Positions 50,823 through 61,667 of a stretch of DNA of 64,000 nt are shown here, in pieces. This stretch comes from Virgibacillus sp. SK37. GTDB taxonomy: Bacteria > Bacillota > Bacilli > Bacillales > Amphibacillaceae. The position numbers were made by a program, and so were the translations under genes. Position 1 is the stretch's first letter. Each line of letters starts with the position of its first letter. The stretch is taken from assembly GCF_000725285.1 (NCBI RefSeq), contig NZ_CP007161.1, positions 1,225,911 through 1,289,910 of the forward strand, read 5' to 3'. The notes below the pieces were generated by a model. That model saw only the letters and a list, made by a program, of their open reading frames with translations. It was not told the DNA's origin and did no database searches.

Positions 50823-51299
50823 ATGATACTACTTAGGCTATCCTTGTTTTTGATATTATTACTTGTGTTCGCTGGATGTGGTCAACAGGCTGATGAAAAT
50901 GAAAGAAATGACGATAAAGATCACCAACATGCTGATGAAGCCATACGATCTGGAGGTATTGTTGCAGGTGAATTAGAAACGACCCTTGAGGTTAAAGAAA
51001 GTCAAGCAATTTTAAAAATTAAGAACCAAACAGAACAGGTGAAGGAACTTATCTTTTCAGAAGAAACGGCGTATGAATATTTTATCTTGGACGAAAAAGG
51101 GAAAACAGTCTTCCAGAAATCTGAGAAAGATATCCCATATGATCAGGAACATCCACTAATATTAAAACAAGCAGAAGAGGCAGACTTTAAACTTGCCATA
51201 CCAAATGATTTAGAACAAGGTACGCATACGATAACGACTGTTTTACATACGGATCCTGTAATAGAAACACAGACAACATTTACGGTTGAAAAGAAATAA
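50823..51299 (+). CDS. Lipoprotein with BsuPI-type proteinase-inhibitor domain
   Basis: Predicted 158 residues, ATG 50823 after GGAGGTGAG. Lipobox LVFAGC (Cys near 20), acidic His/Asp-rich linker, then a BsuPI-like beta domain (about 45-155) with QAILKIKNQTEQVKELIF and YEYFILDEKGKTVFQKSE. BsuPI is the intracellular proteinase inhibitor of B. subtilis; here the domain is exported and anchored. Lying right behind the M4 protease gene, it may protect the cell surface from that protease (inference). Confidence 0.8.
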   Translation: MILLRLSLFLILLLVFAGCGQQADENERNDDKDHQHADEAIRSGGIVAGELETTLEVKESQAILKIKNQTEQVKELIFSEETAYEYFILDEKGKTVFQKSEKDIPYDQEHPLILKQAEEADFKLAIPNDLEQGTHTITTVLHTDPVIETQTTFTVEKK

Positions 51300-51428
51300 A
51301 CTCATTTCTTGCTAAGGGAATTGAGTTTATTTAGTGATTCTAGTTTTATTGGGTACATTGCTAATTGTACGCTTTGAATAGTACAATAGTAAACTTTGAT
51401 AGAGAAGAGACTAATAGGGGGAGCTTAT

Positions 51429-51926
51429 TTGTTAATTAGAGAAATAACCATAGAAGATGCAACAGAATTTACACATCTTATCGCAGAAGTGGAAGAGCAA
51501 TCTACATACATGCTGATGGAGCCTGGGAAAAGAAAGATGTCCGCTGAACAACAGCGAGAGAAACTAAAGCAATTACAACAACAGAGCAATTCAACGATTT
51601 TGGTTGCTGAAATGGATAATAAATTAGTTGGATATGTGATTGCAATTGGTGGGAGCACCCGCCGGACAGAGCATACTGCTTATCTTGTTGTAGGAATTTT
51701 AAAAGCATATAGAGGCAAAGGGATTGGCAGTGCATTGTTTACGAATATGACGGAATGGGCAGAAAAAAACAAACTCCTCCGCCTGGAATTAACTGTCGTA
51801 ACGGAAAATAAGGCTGGTATAGCTCTATACAAGAAAAGCGGGTTTGCCATAGAAGGGACAAAAAGGATGTCGCTTATAATAAACGGCGAAGGCTATGATG
51901 AATATTACATGGCTAAACTTTTATAG
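51429..51926 (+). CDS. GNAT-family N-acetyltransferase
   Basis: Predicted 165 residues from TTG 51429 (AGGGGGAG). LKAYRGKGIGSALFTNM is the acetyl-CoA loop (R-G-K-G-I-G-S); LELTVVTENKAGIALYKKSGFAIEG the C-terminal pattern. The frame is open from TTG 51396, which lacks a good site. Acceptor unknown. Confidence 0.9.
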   Translation: MLIREITIEDATEFTHLIAEVEEQSTYMLMEPGKRKMSAEQQREKLKQLQQQSNSTILVAEMDNKLVGYVIAIGGSTRRTEHTAYLVVGILKAYRGKGIGSALFTNMTEWAEKNKLLRLELTVVTENKAGIALYKKSGFAIEGTKRMSLIINGEGYDEYYMAKLL

Positions 51927-51988
51927 AGGTTTTATGTTTCATTAGTTTACCAATCTATTTAATTGATATGGGATTCTATAAATTTAAT

Positions 51989-52017
51989 TTGACAACGGTT
52001 ACAAAAACATTTATACT
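51989..52017 (+). promoter_or_regulatory. glp promoter overlapped by a cre site
   Basis: TTGACA (51989-51994), 17 bases, TATACT (52012-52017): a near-consensus sigma-A promoter. TGACAACGGTTACA (51990-52003) matches the cre pattern TGWAANCGNTNWCA in 13 of 14 positions and covers the -35. CcpA should block it when glucose is present. Confidence 0.85.
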
Positions 52018-52052
52018 TGGGAACAAGTTAATTAAGTGGCGGAGATATGGAG

Positions 52053-52110
52053 ACCCACATTTCAATAACACCCTTCCACCAAAGGTAGGTTGATTGAAAT
52101 GTGGGTTTTT
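52053..52110 (+). promoter_or_regulatory. GlpP-type leader terminator of glpF
   Basis: ACCCACATTTCAAT (52053-52066) pairs perfectly with ATTGAAATGTGGGT (52093-52106), 14 pairs, followed by TTTTT. In B. subtilis the antiterminator GlpP with glycerol-3-phosphate prevents termination at such a site upstream of glpF and glpD. No glpP is in the window. Confidence 0.85.
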
Positions 52111-52177
52111 CTGCGTTTTAATTAACTGAATTTTCGTTTATTTGGTGAGTTACTATTATACTAGAGGGGTGTTTAGC

Positions 52178-54525
<2,348 letters not shown>

Positions 54526-54531
54526 GAATCC

Positions 54532-54566
54532 AATAGAGATCAACTATCCATAGTTGGTCTCTATTT
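54532..54566 (+). terminator. Hairpin between glpK and dhaK
   Basis: AATAGAGATCAACTA / TAGTTGGTCTCTATT form an almost perfect 15-bp stem with a 4-base loop, without a T-run. It may mark an attenuation or processing point between the glp and dha parts. Confidence 0.6.
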
Positions 54567-54618
54567 GAAATGAAACAGTGGAGGAAACGAATGATATTAA
54601 AAGTGGGAGTGGATATGG

Positions 54619-55611
54619 ATGAAGAAAATTATTAATGACTCGGAGCAGGTTGTTCAGGACATGATTAAAGGCCTTGTTGCTGCTTATCCTAAACAATTAA
54701 AGCAAGTTAAAGGTACAAACGTAATTATTTGCAAAGAGGCACCAGTAGCTAACAAGGTTGGCCTTGTTAGTGGTGGGGGGAGTGGTCACGAACCTGCCCA
54801 TGCTGGATATATAGGTAAAGGAATGTTAGATGCCGCTGTAGTTGGAGAAGTCTTTACCTCCCCAACACCGGACCAAGTGTTAGAGGCAATAAAAGCAGTC
54901 AATAGCAATGCTGGTGTGCTTTTAATTATTAAAAATTATACAGGGGATGTCATGAATTTTGAAATGGCTGCTGAAATGGCGGAAGCGGAAGGCATACCTG
55001 TGGACAAAGTTATTGTCAATGATGACGTCGCTGTAGAAAATAGCACAGCAACTACTGGCCGTCGTGGGATTGCGGGTACAGTTTTCGTTCACAAAATTGC
55101 TGGAGCCATGGCAGAACAAGGGGCCTCCTTGAAGGAAGTAAAGGACGTTGCCGAGAAAGTAATCGCTGGCGTACGGTCCATGGGGGTAGCAACAGCTGCA
55201 TGCACAGTTCCTGCAGCTGGAAAACCGAGTTTTGAATTGGCAGAGGACGAAATGGAGATAGGTATTGGGATCCATGGAGAACCGGGAATTGAACGAAAAA
55301 AGTTAACATCGGCTGCTGAAATTGCGAAAGAATTAACAGATAAAGTATTAGCAGATATCGACTATAAAGACAGTGAAGTTGCTGTAATGATAAATGGATT
55401 AGGTTCCACACCAGAAATGGAGCTTTATATTGTAAATCAGACCGTACAAGAAATTTTGGCAGAGCGGGAAATAAAGGTGTCACATACATTTGTTGGTGAA
55501 TATATGTCAGCATTAGAGATGGCAGGCTGTTCAGTGACATTATTAAAAGTAGATAAGGAGCTGAAAGGATTGCTTGATGCGCCTTCAACAGCACTCGCAT
55601 TTAAAATGTAA
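54619..55611 (+). CDS. dhaK: Dihydroxyacetone kinase subunit DhaK
   Basis: Predicted 330 residues. Binds dihydroxyacetone covalently through His219 in IGIGIHGEPGIE; GLVSGGGSGHEPAHAGYIG at the N-terminus and NYTGDVMNFEMA are further DhaK signatures. Works with DhaL and a phosphotransferase DhaM rather than ATP. ATG 54619 is chosen after GGGAGTGGA. Confidence 0.95.
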   Translation: MKKIINDSEQVVQDMIKGLVAAYPKQLKQVKGTNVIICKEAPVANKVGLVSGGGSGHEPAHAGYIGKGMLDAAVVGEVFTSPTPDQVLEAIKAVNSNAGVLLIIKNYTGDVMNFEMAAEMAEAEGIPVDKVIVNDDVAVENSTATTGRRGIAGTVFVHKIAGAMAEQGASLKEVKDVAEKVIAGVRSMGVATAACTVPAAGKPSFELAEDEMEIGIGIHGEPGIERKKLTSAAEIAKELTDKVLADIDYKDSEVAVMINGLGSTPEMELYIVNQTVQEILAEREIKVSHTFVGEYMSALEMAGCSVTLLKVDKELKGLLDAPSTALAFKM

Positions 55612-55632
55612 CAAAGAAGGAGAGATGCAGGC

Positions 55633-56253
55633 ATGGATCATTTGCAAGTAAATCATGTATATCAATGGATGGAAATTACCAATGATAAAATCCGAAAAAA
55701 TAAAGAAAATCTAACCACATTGGATCAGGCAATTGGAGATGGTGATCACGGAATTAATATGGCACGGGGATTTCAGGAGGTTATGAATAAATTAGATAAG
55801 GAGAATTATGAGCATGTGGCAGATATGCTGAAAGATATTGCCATGACACTAATGTCGAAGGTGGGTGGAGCAGCAGGCCCGTTGTATGGAACGGCATTTC
55901 TAAAAATGTCTATGAGCCTTAAAGGTCAGGATGCTACTTATGCCAACTTTTCTCAAGCAATAACAGAAGCGGTAAATGGTGTAAAGCAACGTGGTAAGGC
56001 AGAGGTCGGTGAAAAAACGCTGGTTGATGTTTGGTCTGCGGTAGCAGATCAATTGCCAAAAGAAAGTCAATTCTCTGCAGAGCTTATTGTAAATACGGCA
56101 CAAGAAGCAATGGAGACCACCAAGAAAATGATGGCAACAAAAGGTCGTGCAGCATATTTGAAGGAAAGGTCTGTCGGGCACTTGGACCCAGGATCGGTTT
56201 CCTCCTTCTATTTATTTGAAGCATTAACGGATGTAATCAGAGAAGAGGAGTGA
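55633..56253 (+). CDS. dhaL: Dihydroxyacetone kinase ADP-binding subunit DhaL
   Basis: Predicted 206 residues. TTLDQAIGDGDHGINMARGF supplies the Asp residues that bind Mg-ADP; SKVGGAAGPLYGTAFLKM and AYLKERSVGHLDPGSVSSF complete the set. It stores a bound ADP that is phosphorylated by DhaM. Gap to dhaK is 21 bases, with AGAAGGAGAG before the ATG. Confidence 0.95.
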   Translation: MDHLQVNHVYQWMEITNDKIRKNKENLTTLDQAIGDGDHGINMARGFQEVMNKLDKENYEHVADMLKDIAMTLMSKVGGAAGPLYGTAFLKMSMSLKGQDATYANFSQAITEAVNGVKQRGKAEVGEKTLVDVWSAVADQLPKESQFSAELIVNTAQEAMETTKKMMATKGRAAYLKERSVGHLDPGSVSSFYLFEALTDVIREEE

Positions 56254-56259
56254 TTAGAG

Positions 56260-56640
56260 ATGGCATATGCTGGAATTGTACTCATTTCCCACAGCTCAAA
56301 GGTGGTAGAAGGAATAAAGGATATCATCAGACAAGTCAATCAGGACGTCGTCATTGAGCTTGCAGGCGGAACAGATGACGGAGAGATTGGTACGAGTATA
56401 GATAAAATTCTTGAAGCTATTAATAATGCAGACACTGGCAATGGCGTCCTGTTGCTCTACGACCTTGGCAGCGCAAAAATGAATGCAGAAATGGCAATTG
56501 AAATGGCAGAAGGAAAAGATATAAAAATGACTGAAGCCCCATTAGTGGAGGGTGCATATGTAGCATCTGTGGAAGCAGGTATGGGTAAATCTGTAGAGGA
56601 AATAACAGCGACTCTTGAGAAAAATTTTAATTTAAATTAG
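56260..56640 (+). CDS. dhaM: PTS-dependent dihydroxyacetone kinase phosphotransferase subunit DhaM
   Basis: Predicted 126 residues, just the EIIA-mannose-type domain: IVLISHSSKVVEGI with phospho-acceptor His11, and GVLLLYDLGSAKMNAEMAIEM. It takes phosphate from HPr and passes it to DhaL-ADP. Proteobacterial DhaM often carries fused HPr and EI-like domains; here it is the short Firmicutes form. Last gene of the unit. Confidence 0.95.
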   Translation: MAYAGIVLISHSSKVVEGIKDIIRQVNQDVVIELAGGTDDGEIGTSIDKILEAINNADTGNGVLLLYDLGSAKMNAEMAIEMAEGKDIKMTEAPLVEGAYVASVEAGMGKSVEEITATLEKNFNLN

Positions 56641-56663
56641 TATCTTCTGAAAAAGTCTTAGTG

Positions 56664-56695
56664 GCACCATTTTCATGGAAATGGTGCTTTTTTTG
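56664..56695 (+). terminator. Rho-independent terminator of the glp-dha unit
   Basis: GCACCATTT / AAATGGTGC, 6-base loop, seven T. Confidence 0.92.
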
Positions 56696-56869
56696 TTTTA
56701 CGTAACAACTTCAAGAGAAAAGGGGAGTAATTGATTCATACAGAAAGAGAACATTCCAAAAGTTTACTTTAGGTATGGTAAACTATTCTTAACAAAGGGG
56801 TTTACTAACTAAATTCTGTAGCTATACTCCTACATAAAGGTTACATAATTCAAAAGGGAGGAAAAAATA

Positions 56870-57436
56870 ATGACAAGCAGCAAAAAAGAGTTATCACCTG
56901 ACCAAAAGAATGAACTTCTAGAAACACTACAAGCTCGTTTTGAAAAGAATATGGACCGACACCAAGACCTTCAATGGGAAGAAATTCAAACAAAATTGGA
57001 AACCAATCCTGATAAATTATGGTCACTTCATGAAATGGAACGGACTGGCGGAGAGCCGGATGTTGTTGGACAGGATACGAATACGGGAGAGTATGTATTC
57101 TTTGATTGTTCACCGGAAAGTCCCAAAGGCCGTAGAAGTGTTTGTTATGATAGAGCAGCATTGGAAGCTAGAAAAAAACACAAGCCCGAAAATAGCGCAA
57201 TCGATATGGCGACTGAGATGGGAATCGAAATGTTAACAGAAGAAGCCTATCGAAAATTACAGACATTAGGCGAATTCGATAAGAAGACCTCCAGTTGGGT
57301 CCAAACCCCTGCTGCTATTAGGGAAAAAGGCGGCGCAATTTTTTGCGACTATCGTTACGGAACTGTTTTCGTTTACCACAACGGCGCTGATTCCTATTAT
57401 GGTGCAAGAGGTTTCCGCGGCTCGTTAAAGGTATAA
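56870..57436 (+). CDS. DUF4256 family protein
   Basis: Predicted 188 residues, soluble. LQARFEKNMDRHQDLQWEEIQ, WSLHEMERTGGEPDVVG, VFFDCSPESPKGRRSVCYDRAALEARKKHKP and the C-terminal VFVYHNGADSYYGARGFRG identify DUF4256, a conserved family of unknown function. RBS AAAGGGAGGAAAA. Single gene. Confidence 0.9.
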   Translation: MTSSKKELSPDQKNELLETLQARFEKNMDRHQDLQWEEIQTKLETNPDKLWSLHEMERTGGEPDVVGQDTNTGEYVFFDCSPESPKGRRSVCYDRAALEARKKHKPENSAIDMATEMGIEMLTEEAYRKLQTLGEFDKKTSSWVQTPAAIREKGGAIFCDYRYGTVFVYHNGADSYYGARGFRGSLKV

Positions 57437-57487
57437 AGACAGAGTGGGGAATTTTTTAACTTGCCTAAATTGGATTTCTCATCATAA

Positions 57488-57517
57488 GGCACTTATCTAT
57501 AAGGGTAAGTGTCTTTT
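57488..57517 (+). terminator. Weak terminator after DUF4256
   Basis: GGCACTTA / TAAGTGTC (one G-U), followed by TTTT. Confidence 0.6.
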
Positions 57518-57607
57518 GCAATGACAGGTATAGTAAAAAGTAAAAATATAGAAAATTTGGAACCGATTGCTTTCTTGTTACGTAGTAGAAGAAAGGAGGC
57601 TGATAGT

Positions 57608-58129
57608 ATGAAGGCTGGAAAACTGCTTACATCCGTCATGTTGCTTGGGTTTATTCTATTTGTAGCGGGCTGCTCATCAAATCAGGCTTCAGAAGAGAGT
57701 AAGGCAGATGAAAATGAGGAAGCAATACAAGCCGTGTTAGAAAATGCACTAAATGGACCAAATGAGGATTTACAAAAATTGTTTAATGAAGGCACTGTGG
57801 AAGATACCATCCAATACGATAAAGACCATTTTGACGGTTACTTTGCAAATGAAACAGCCTATATGGACTTCGTTAATAGCTATGGAGCGGTTTTGATGAC
57901 TACACCGATGCGGGAAGGATACACATTTAAAGTAGAAGATATAACGATTGATAAGACAGATTCCGATGAACTAATTTATGATTTTACGGTTGAGCTAGCC
58001 TACCAAAAAGAGGGCAATGATGCTTGGGAAACAGAAACAGTAACAGGGCAAGCCAACGTAAATGAAAACCATAAAATTGAAGATATGTTAATTCGTATTG
58101 ATGATTTCTTAGGAGAGTTAAGTAAATAA
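57608..58129 (+). CDS. Lipoprotein of unknown function
   Basis: Predicted 173 residues from ATG 57608 after AAAGGAGG; the frame is open from 57509 but without a site. Lipobox FVAGC gives Cys22. The mature part (about 45-170) resembles small NTF2-like or DUF4878-type extracytoplasmic folds, with EAIQAVLENALNGPNEDL and alternating strands. Not assigned further. Confidence 0.75.
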   Translation: MKAGKLLTSVMLLGFILFVAGCSSNQASEESKADENEEAIQAVLENALNGPNEDLQKLFNEGTVEDTIQYDKDHFDGYFANETAYMDFVNSYGAVLMTTPMREGYTFKVEDITIDKTDSDELIYDFTVELAYQKEGNDAWETETVTGQANVNENHKIEDMLIRIDDFLGELSK

Positions 58130-58184
58130 AGAAAGATATTAGATGCTCTTGGTTTAATGTAAAAACTATGAGGAGAGGGTACTT

Positions 58185-58415
58185 ATGCTCAAAACAGTGC
58201 TTGTCGGATTGATATCATTTTTTCTTATAAGCGGTTTGTTGATTGGAATTGGCCATTTGTTCGACATTGAATTACTAACTTTTACCTTCCAAGAAAATCC
58301 GTCATCCGGTTTTTGGGCAGAAGGCTCTGTCATCCCATTTATCATCGGCTTAATATCATGCTATTTTATCGGGAATTATTATGAAAAAAGAAGGCAGGGC
58401 TCAACCAAACGATAA
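58185..58415 (+). CDS. Small two-span membrane protein
   Basis: Predicted 76 residues, ATG 58185 after GAGGAGAGGG. Spans near 3-20 and 45-62, with a basic C-terminus YYEKRRQGSTKR. No family recognised. Confidence 0.6.
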   Translation: MLKTVLVGLISFFLISGLLIGIGHLFDIELLTFTFQENPSSGFWAEGSVIPFIIGLISCYFIGNYYEKRRQGSTKR

Positions 58416-58449
58416 TTCCAGGTCTAGAGTGAATCAGGAGGTGCCATAA

Positions 58450-58641
58450 GTGAATTGGCCTGTATTAAAAGATAAAACGTGGTGGCTATCTTTCTTATTT
58501 ACTTTGTTGTTATCCATTACAGCAATTCTGTTAGCTGCTTTTGAAAATGAATACTGGGTTCTCGCGCTCATTCTTTCTATTAGTATATCCGCGGCAGGAG
58601 TAAAAAGAGCCACATCTTTAACGTATACAACAAGGGAGTAA
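58450..58641 (+). CDS. Small two-span membrane protein
   Basis: Predicted 63 residues, GTG 58450 after CAGGAGGTGCC. Spans near 12-27 and 34-50. It follows the previous gene by 34 bases and is probably co-transcribed. Confidence 0.6.
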   Translation: MNWPVLKDKTWWLSFLFTLLLSITAILLAAFENEYWVLALILSISISAAGVKRATSLTYTTRE

Positions 58642-58670
58642 GCATGCGATAGAAGTAGAGTTATAAAGAG

Positions 58671-58955
58671 GTGGTAGGTATCGGTATATTTTTCCAAGAA
58701 CAACAACTAAAAAGTTCAAAACCAGTGATCTTTCTTCAACTAATTATAGCAATAGTAACGGCCGTCCTAATGGTTATATGTATCATCAATGATTTTGCAT
58801 TCATTTATATGAAATGGATTTTTCTGTTGTTAGGAATTAGCTCCGCTATTGAAGGGGTAGAAAAATATAAAATGAAAATGCCGAAAAAGGCGTTTCTGAC
58901 AGACCTTGGCATAGCATGTGTTTGGTTTGTTATAGCATATAGTGTGATGGATTAG
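58671..58955 (+). CDS. Small membrane protein, three spans; start unclear
   Basis: Up to 94 residues from GTG 58671, but that GTG is part of the ribosome binding site itself (AAAGAGGTGG). At normal distance (58680) stands ATC, not a usual start, reading IGIFFQEQQLKSSKP. Spans near 18-38, 42-60 and 76-92. Either GTG is used with a weak upstream site, or this is a second ATC start. Confidence 0.55.
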   Translation: MVGIGIFFQEQQLKSSKPVIFLQLIIAIVTAVLMVICIINDFAFIYMKWIFLLLGISSAIEGVEKYKMKMPKKAFLTDLGIACVWFVIAYSVMD

Positions 58956-58971
58956 GTCATGAGGAAAAAAC

Positions 58972-59010
58972 AGCAGCTGTCTTCTCTCTGGAAGGCAGCT
59001 GCTTTCTTTT
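58972..59010. terminator. Bidirectional terminator
   Basis: AGCAGCTGTC / GGCAGCTGCT with inner TTC / GGAA pairs. A T-run follows on the plus strand (TTTCTTTT) and an A-run precedes (six T on the minus strand). Serves both converging transcripts. Confidence 0.85.
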
Positions 59011-59012
59011 AG

Positions 59013-59708
59013 TTAATCATCTGTTGTTGTCTTCTTGAAGCAAGTATATGCAAATACTGCTGCACCAATACTCCAAATAGCGATAATACCTAAAGATACC
59101 CAGGAATTATCCTCGTGTACCTGAATGGCCTGCATTAATGGGAACACACTTGCCACTTGCGAGATAATACTCTCTTTATCAATACCAAGAGCTTCAATCA
59201 TTGGAGTGAATCCGAATAAAAACATGACAGGCATAATATAAGCAGAAGTCGAGGCAACCGACTTGGAGAATAATCCTATTCCTATGCCAAGCAATAAAAA
59301 GAAGATGAACAATAACAACAATGAAATCATGTCCTTAAGGTTAAGAAATGGATCTATTCCCACAATCAGAAGGGATATAATTAGCGAAGTGAAGCTAATT
59401 AACGCCACGACAAGACTCTTACCGACAAGAATATCTACATACGATGCTGGGGATTGAACCAGTCCACGTAATGTCTTTTTTTCATTCTCCTCAGCCATCA
59501 TCGTCATCATAATACTGGAAGTAACAGCTGAATACGTTGCTCCAACAATGATGTATAACATGGAAATGGGCAATGATTCTCCGTCACTAAATCGTGTATA
59601 CATGAGAGACAATACAATGGGAATTAAAGGCATAGTGATTAACATCATATTTTTCATGAAATCTTTTATATCTTTTTCAAAAATGGCATGAATCCGTTGA
59701 ACATTCAT
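59013..59708 (-). CDS. ABC-2 type transporter permease
   Basis: Predicted 231 residues. About six spans. FEKDIKDFMKNMMLITMPLIPI and YIIVGATYSAVTSSIMMTMMAEENEKKTLRGLVQSPA carry the ABC-2 signature (charged E-E-K-E loop before a re-entrant segment). Overlaps the ATPase gene by 4 bases. Drug or peptide export is likely. Confidence 0.88.
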   Translation of the reverse strand: MNVQRIHAIFEKDIKDFMKNMMLITMPLIPIVLSLMYTRFSDGESLPISMLYIIVGATYSAVTSSIMMTMMAEENEKKTLRGLVQSPASYVDILVGKSLVVALISFTSLIISLLIVGIDPFLNLKDMISLLLLFIFFLLLGIGIGLFSKSVASTSAYIMPVMFLFGFTPMIEALGIDKESIISQVASVFPLMQAIQVHEDNSWVSLGIIAIWSIGAAVFAYTCFKKTTTDD

Positions 59709-60556
59709 GAAACGAGCTCCTCTCCAGTTACTTTTAGAAAAACCTGCCCTAGTGTAGGATGGTCTGTATTTATAGCTTTCACATGGCCGCTTCCAATTAA
59801 TTCTTTTATTCGGTTGGCGTTTTCAGGCACATTTTCAATGACAAGACGATCGCCCTGTACTGTTTCCACATGAAAAGCATGTGTAGAATACTTATATCGA
59901 AGCGCGGACGGGCTATCTAACTCTTGAAGCTCTCCTTTGTGCAAAAAGGCGACACGATCACATAATGCGGTTGCTTCCTCCATATTATGGGTGGTCAGAA
60001 AAATAGTCGTTCCTGCCTCGTTCAGCTTCTGCAAGCCACGATGAATATGTGCCATATTGCCAGGGTCCAACGCAGAGGTCGGTTCATCCAAAAATACCAG
60101 TTCAGGCTTGTGGATGAGTGCCTTCGCAAGCATCACACGCTGCTTCATTCCCTTCGATAACTTCGAAACAGTTGTTGTGCGCTCCTCATATAAATTAACC
60201 TCTTGCAGCATCCCATCAATTTGACTAACTGATACACCATACAATTTACAAAATAATTTCAGATTATCATAGATAGATAGTCGCTCATATAAGGCACTAT
60301 TATCTGACAGAATGCCAATCTTGGATTTATATACAGCACTTGAAAAGTCGCTCGCATCCATCCCGAGCGCAGTTACTTTCCCATCCGTTTGCTTGAGTTC
60401 CCCTGTTAGAATTTTGATCATTGTTGTTTTTCCTGAACCACTAGGCCCAAGTAAACCAAAAATTTCTCCTTTTTCCACATGAAAACTGACATCCTTGATC
60501 GCGGTTTTCTGTCCGTATTGTTTTTGCAACCTTTTTACTTCCATACTATTTTCCAA
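59705..60556 (-). CDS. ABC transporter ATP-binding protein
   Basis: Predicted 283 residues from TTG 60556 with AAGGGAGGG upstream. Walker A GPSGSGKTT, signature LSKGMKQRVMLA, Walker B LVFLDEPTSALD, H-loop TTHNMEEA. The C-terminal extension (about 205-283) is of the drug-exporter (NatA/CcmA-like) kind. Operon with the permease; the LytTR regulator lies upstream on the same strand with likely target sites between. Confidence 0.93.
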   Translation of the reverse strand: MENSMEVKRLQKQYGQKTAIKDVSFHVEKGEIFGLLGPSGSGKTTMIKILTGELKQTDGKVTALGMDASDFSSAVYKSKIGILSDNSALYERLSIYDNLKLFCKLYGVSVSQIDGMLQEVNLYEERTTTVSKLSKGMKQRVMLAKALIHKPELVFLDEPTSALDPGNMAHIHRGLQKLNEAGTTIFLTTHNMEEATALCDRVAFLHKGELQELDSPSALRYKYSTHAFHVETVQGDRLVIENVPENANRIKELIGSGHVKAINTDHPTLGQVFLKVTGEELVS

Positions 60557-60629
60557 ATGAAACCCTCCCTTACGTAACTACCTCTATCGTAAGGGATGTT
60601 TCTGAGCTATACAGTAAAAATAAGGCGGG

Positions 60630-60656
60630 ATGTACTGTCAGCAGGATGAAATGTAC
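60630..60656 (-). promoter_or_regulatory. Candidate LytTR direct-repeat site
   Basis: ATGTAC occurs at 60630 and 60651, exactly 21 bases apart, the two-turn spacing at which LytTR proteins bind tandem half-sites. On the minus strand the half-sites read GTACATTT and GTACATCC, upstream of the ABC operon start. Confidence 0.5.
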
Positions 60657-60719
60657 CTTTATTTCATTGAAAAATGAAGCAAAAAACATAAAGTGTACGG
60701 AATCGAGGTGTGTATTGTA

Positions 60720-61667
60720 CTATTTCAGACTGAATTTTTCCTGAATGTCCTGTATTTTCGTTCGTGATAAAGGGATCGTTGACTGTGATCTATTATCCAT
60801 TCGGAGGGAATACGTATTTTTGGACCATGTAATAATTTCTCGGACCTTTTGTAAGTTAACGATATAGGATCGGTGGCAGCGATAAAATCCGTAAACCTCT
60901 AATTTTTTCTCGATTTCTGAAAGTGTACTTTCCATTGGATAAGAAGCATCATTAATCACCATCATCGCTTTTCCATCCTGACTTTCAATGTAGTCAATTT
61001 CCAAAGGATCAAACAAAATCATCTTATCATCCACTTTTGCCGGGACCTTAAACAAATTGGCACTCGCTGGTGCTTGGAAGGAAGTCTTATCTTGTTGAAC
61101 TTCATCTTCCTCAAGCTCAATTGGTTGCAAACCGCTTTGCTGCAGCTTATAAGCAATATCGCCAAGCAGGAGAGCATGTTCCATATTCGAAACAAGGATG
61201 AGGACAGGGATGTGCTGCTCCTTGAACTTTTCCAGCATAGTGATAAAGGTTTGCGTCGTTTTAATGTCCACCCCATGTAATGGCTCGCGAAAGACAGTTG
61301 GTACTGCGCCGCTCATTAGGTATTTCGCATAGTATACTCTCCGGACTTCTGAATCGGTGCATGTATGTATAGGCTTCTTCATGCAGTTTTGTAATTCAAA
61401 TAGTACGAAAACCTCTGGCAAAGGAACTTTGTAGTTAAACCATTTATGAAAAAAAGCAATATTGTCTTCAACAGTTAGCCGATGATACAAGCCCTCCTGC
61501 TGGTCAAAAACAGAGGCTTTTCCTTTTTTCTGTAAGGCATTTACAAACTCTGTCTGCATTTCAGTGTCGCAATATACCGTGGTAACAGTTGTACCTTCGA
61601 GTTTGAGGTCAAAAGAGGGGAGTGATTCACTGTCAGTCATTTCTTGATTAATTGTAAATTGTGTCAT
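60720..61667 (-). CDS. LytTR regulator fused to a degenerate ABC-ATPase-like domain
   Basis: Predicted 315 residues. C-terminal LytTR DNA-binding domain (about 215-312) with DYIESQDGKAMMV, LEVYGFYRCHRSYIVNLQKVREI and PLSRTKIQDIQ. The N-terminal part has no Walker A or signature, but YHRLTVEDNIAFFHKWF, LFELQNCMKKPI, REPLHGVD and LVSNMEHALLLGDIAYKL line up with the helical and D-loop/H-loop parts of the neighbouring ABC ATPase. So an ABC-ATPase relative became a sensing domain. It may monitor the exporter or its ligand. Confidence 0.85.
   Translation of the reverse strand: MTQFTINQEMTDSESLPSFDLKLEGTTVTTVYCDTEMQTEFVNALQKKGKASVFDQQEGLYHRLTVEDNIAFFHKWFNYKVPLPEVFVLFELQNCMKKPIHTCTDSEVRRVYYAKYLMSGAVPTVFREPLHGVDIKTTQTFITMLEKFKEQHIPVLILVSNMEHALLLGDIAYKLQQSGLQPIELEEDEVQQDKTSFQAPASANLFKVPAKVDDKMILFDPLEIDYIESQDGKAMMVINDASYPMESTLSEIEKKLEVYGFYRCHRSYIVNLQKVREIITWSKNTYSLRMDNRSQSTIPLSRTKIQDIQEKFSLK

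Noticed and set aside
55052-55600. 182-codon open frame on the minus strand
   Set aside because: Antisense to dhaK, whose motifs are complete; no ribosome binding site or domain.
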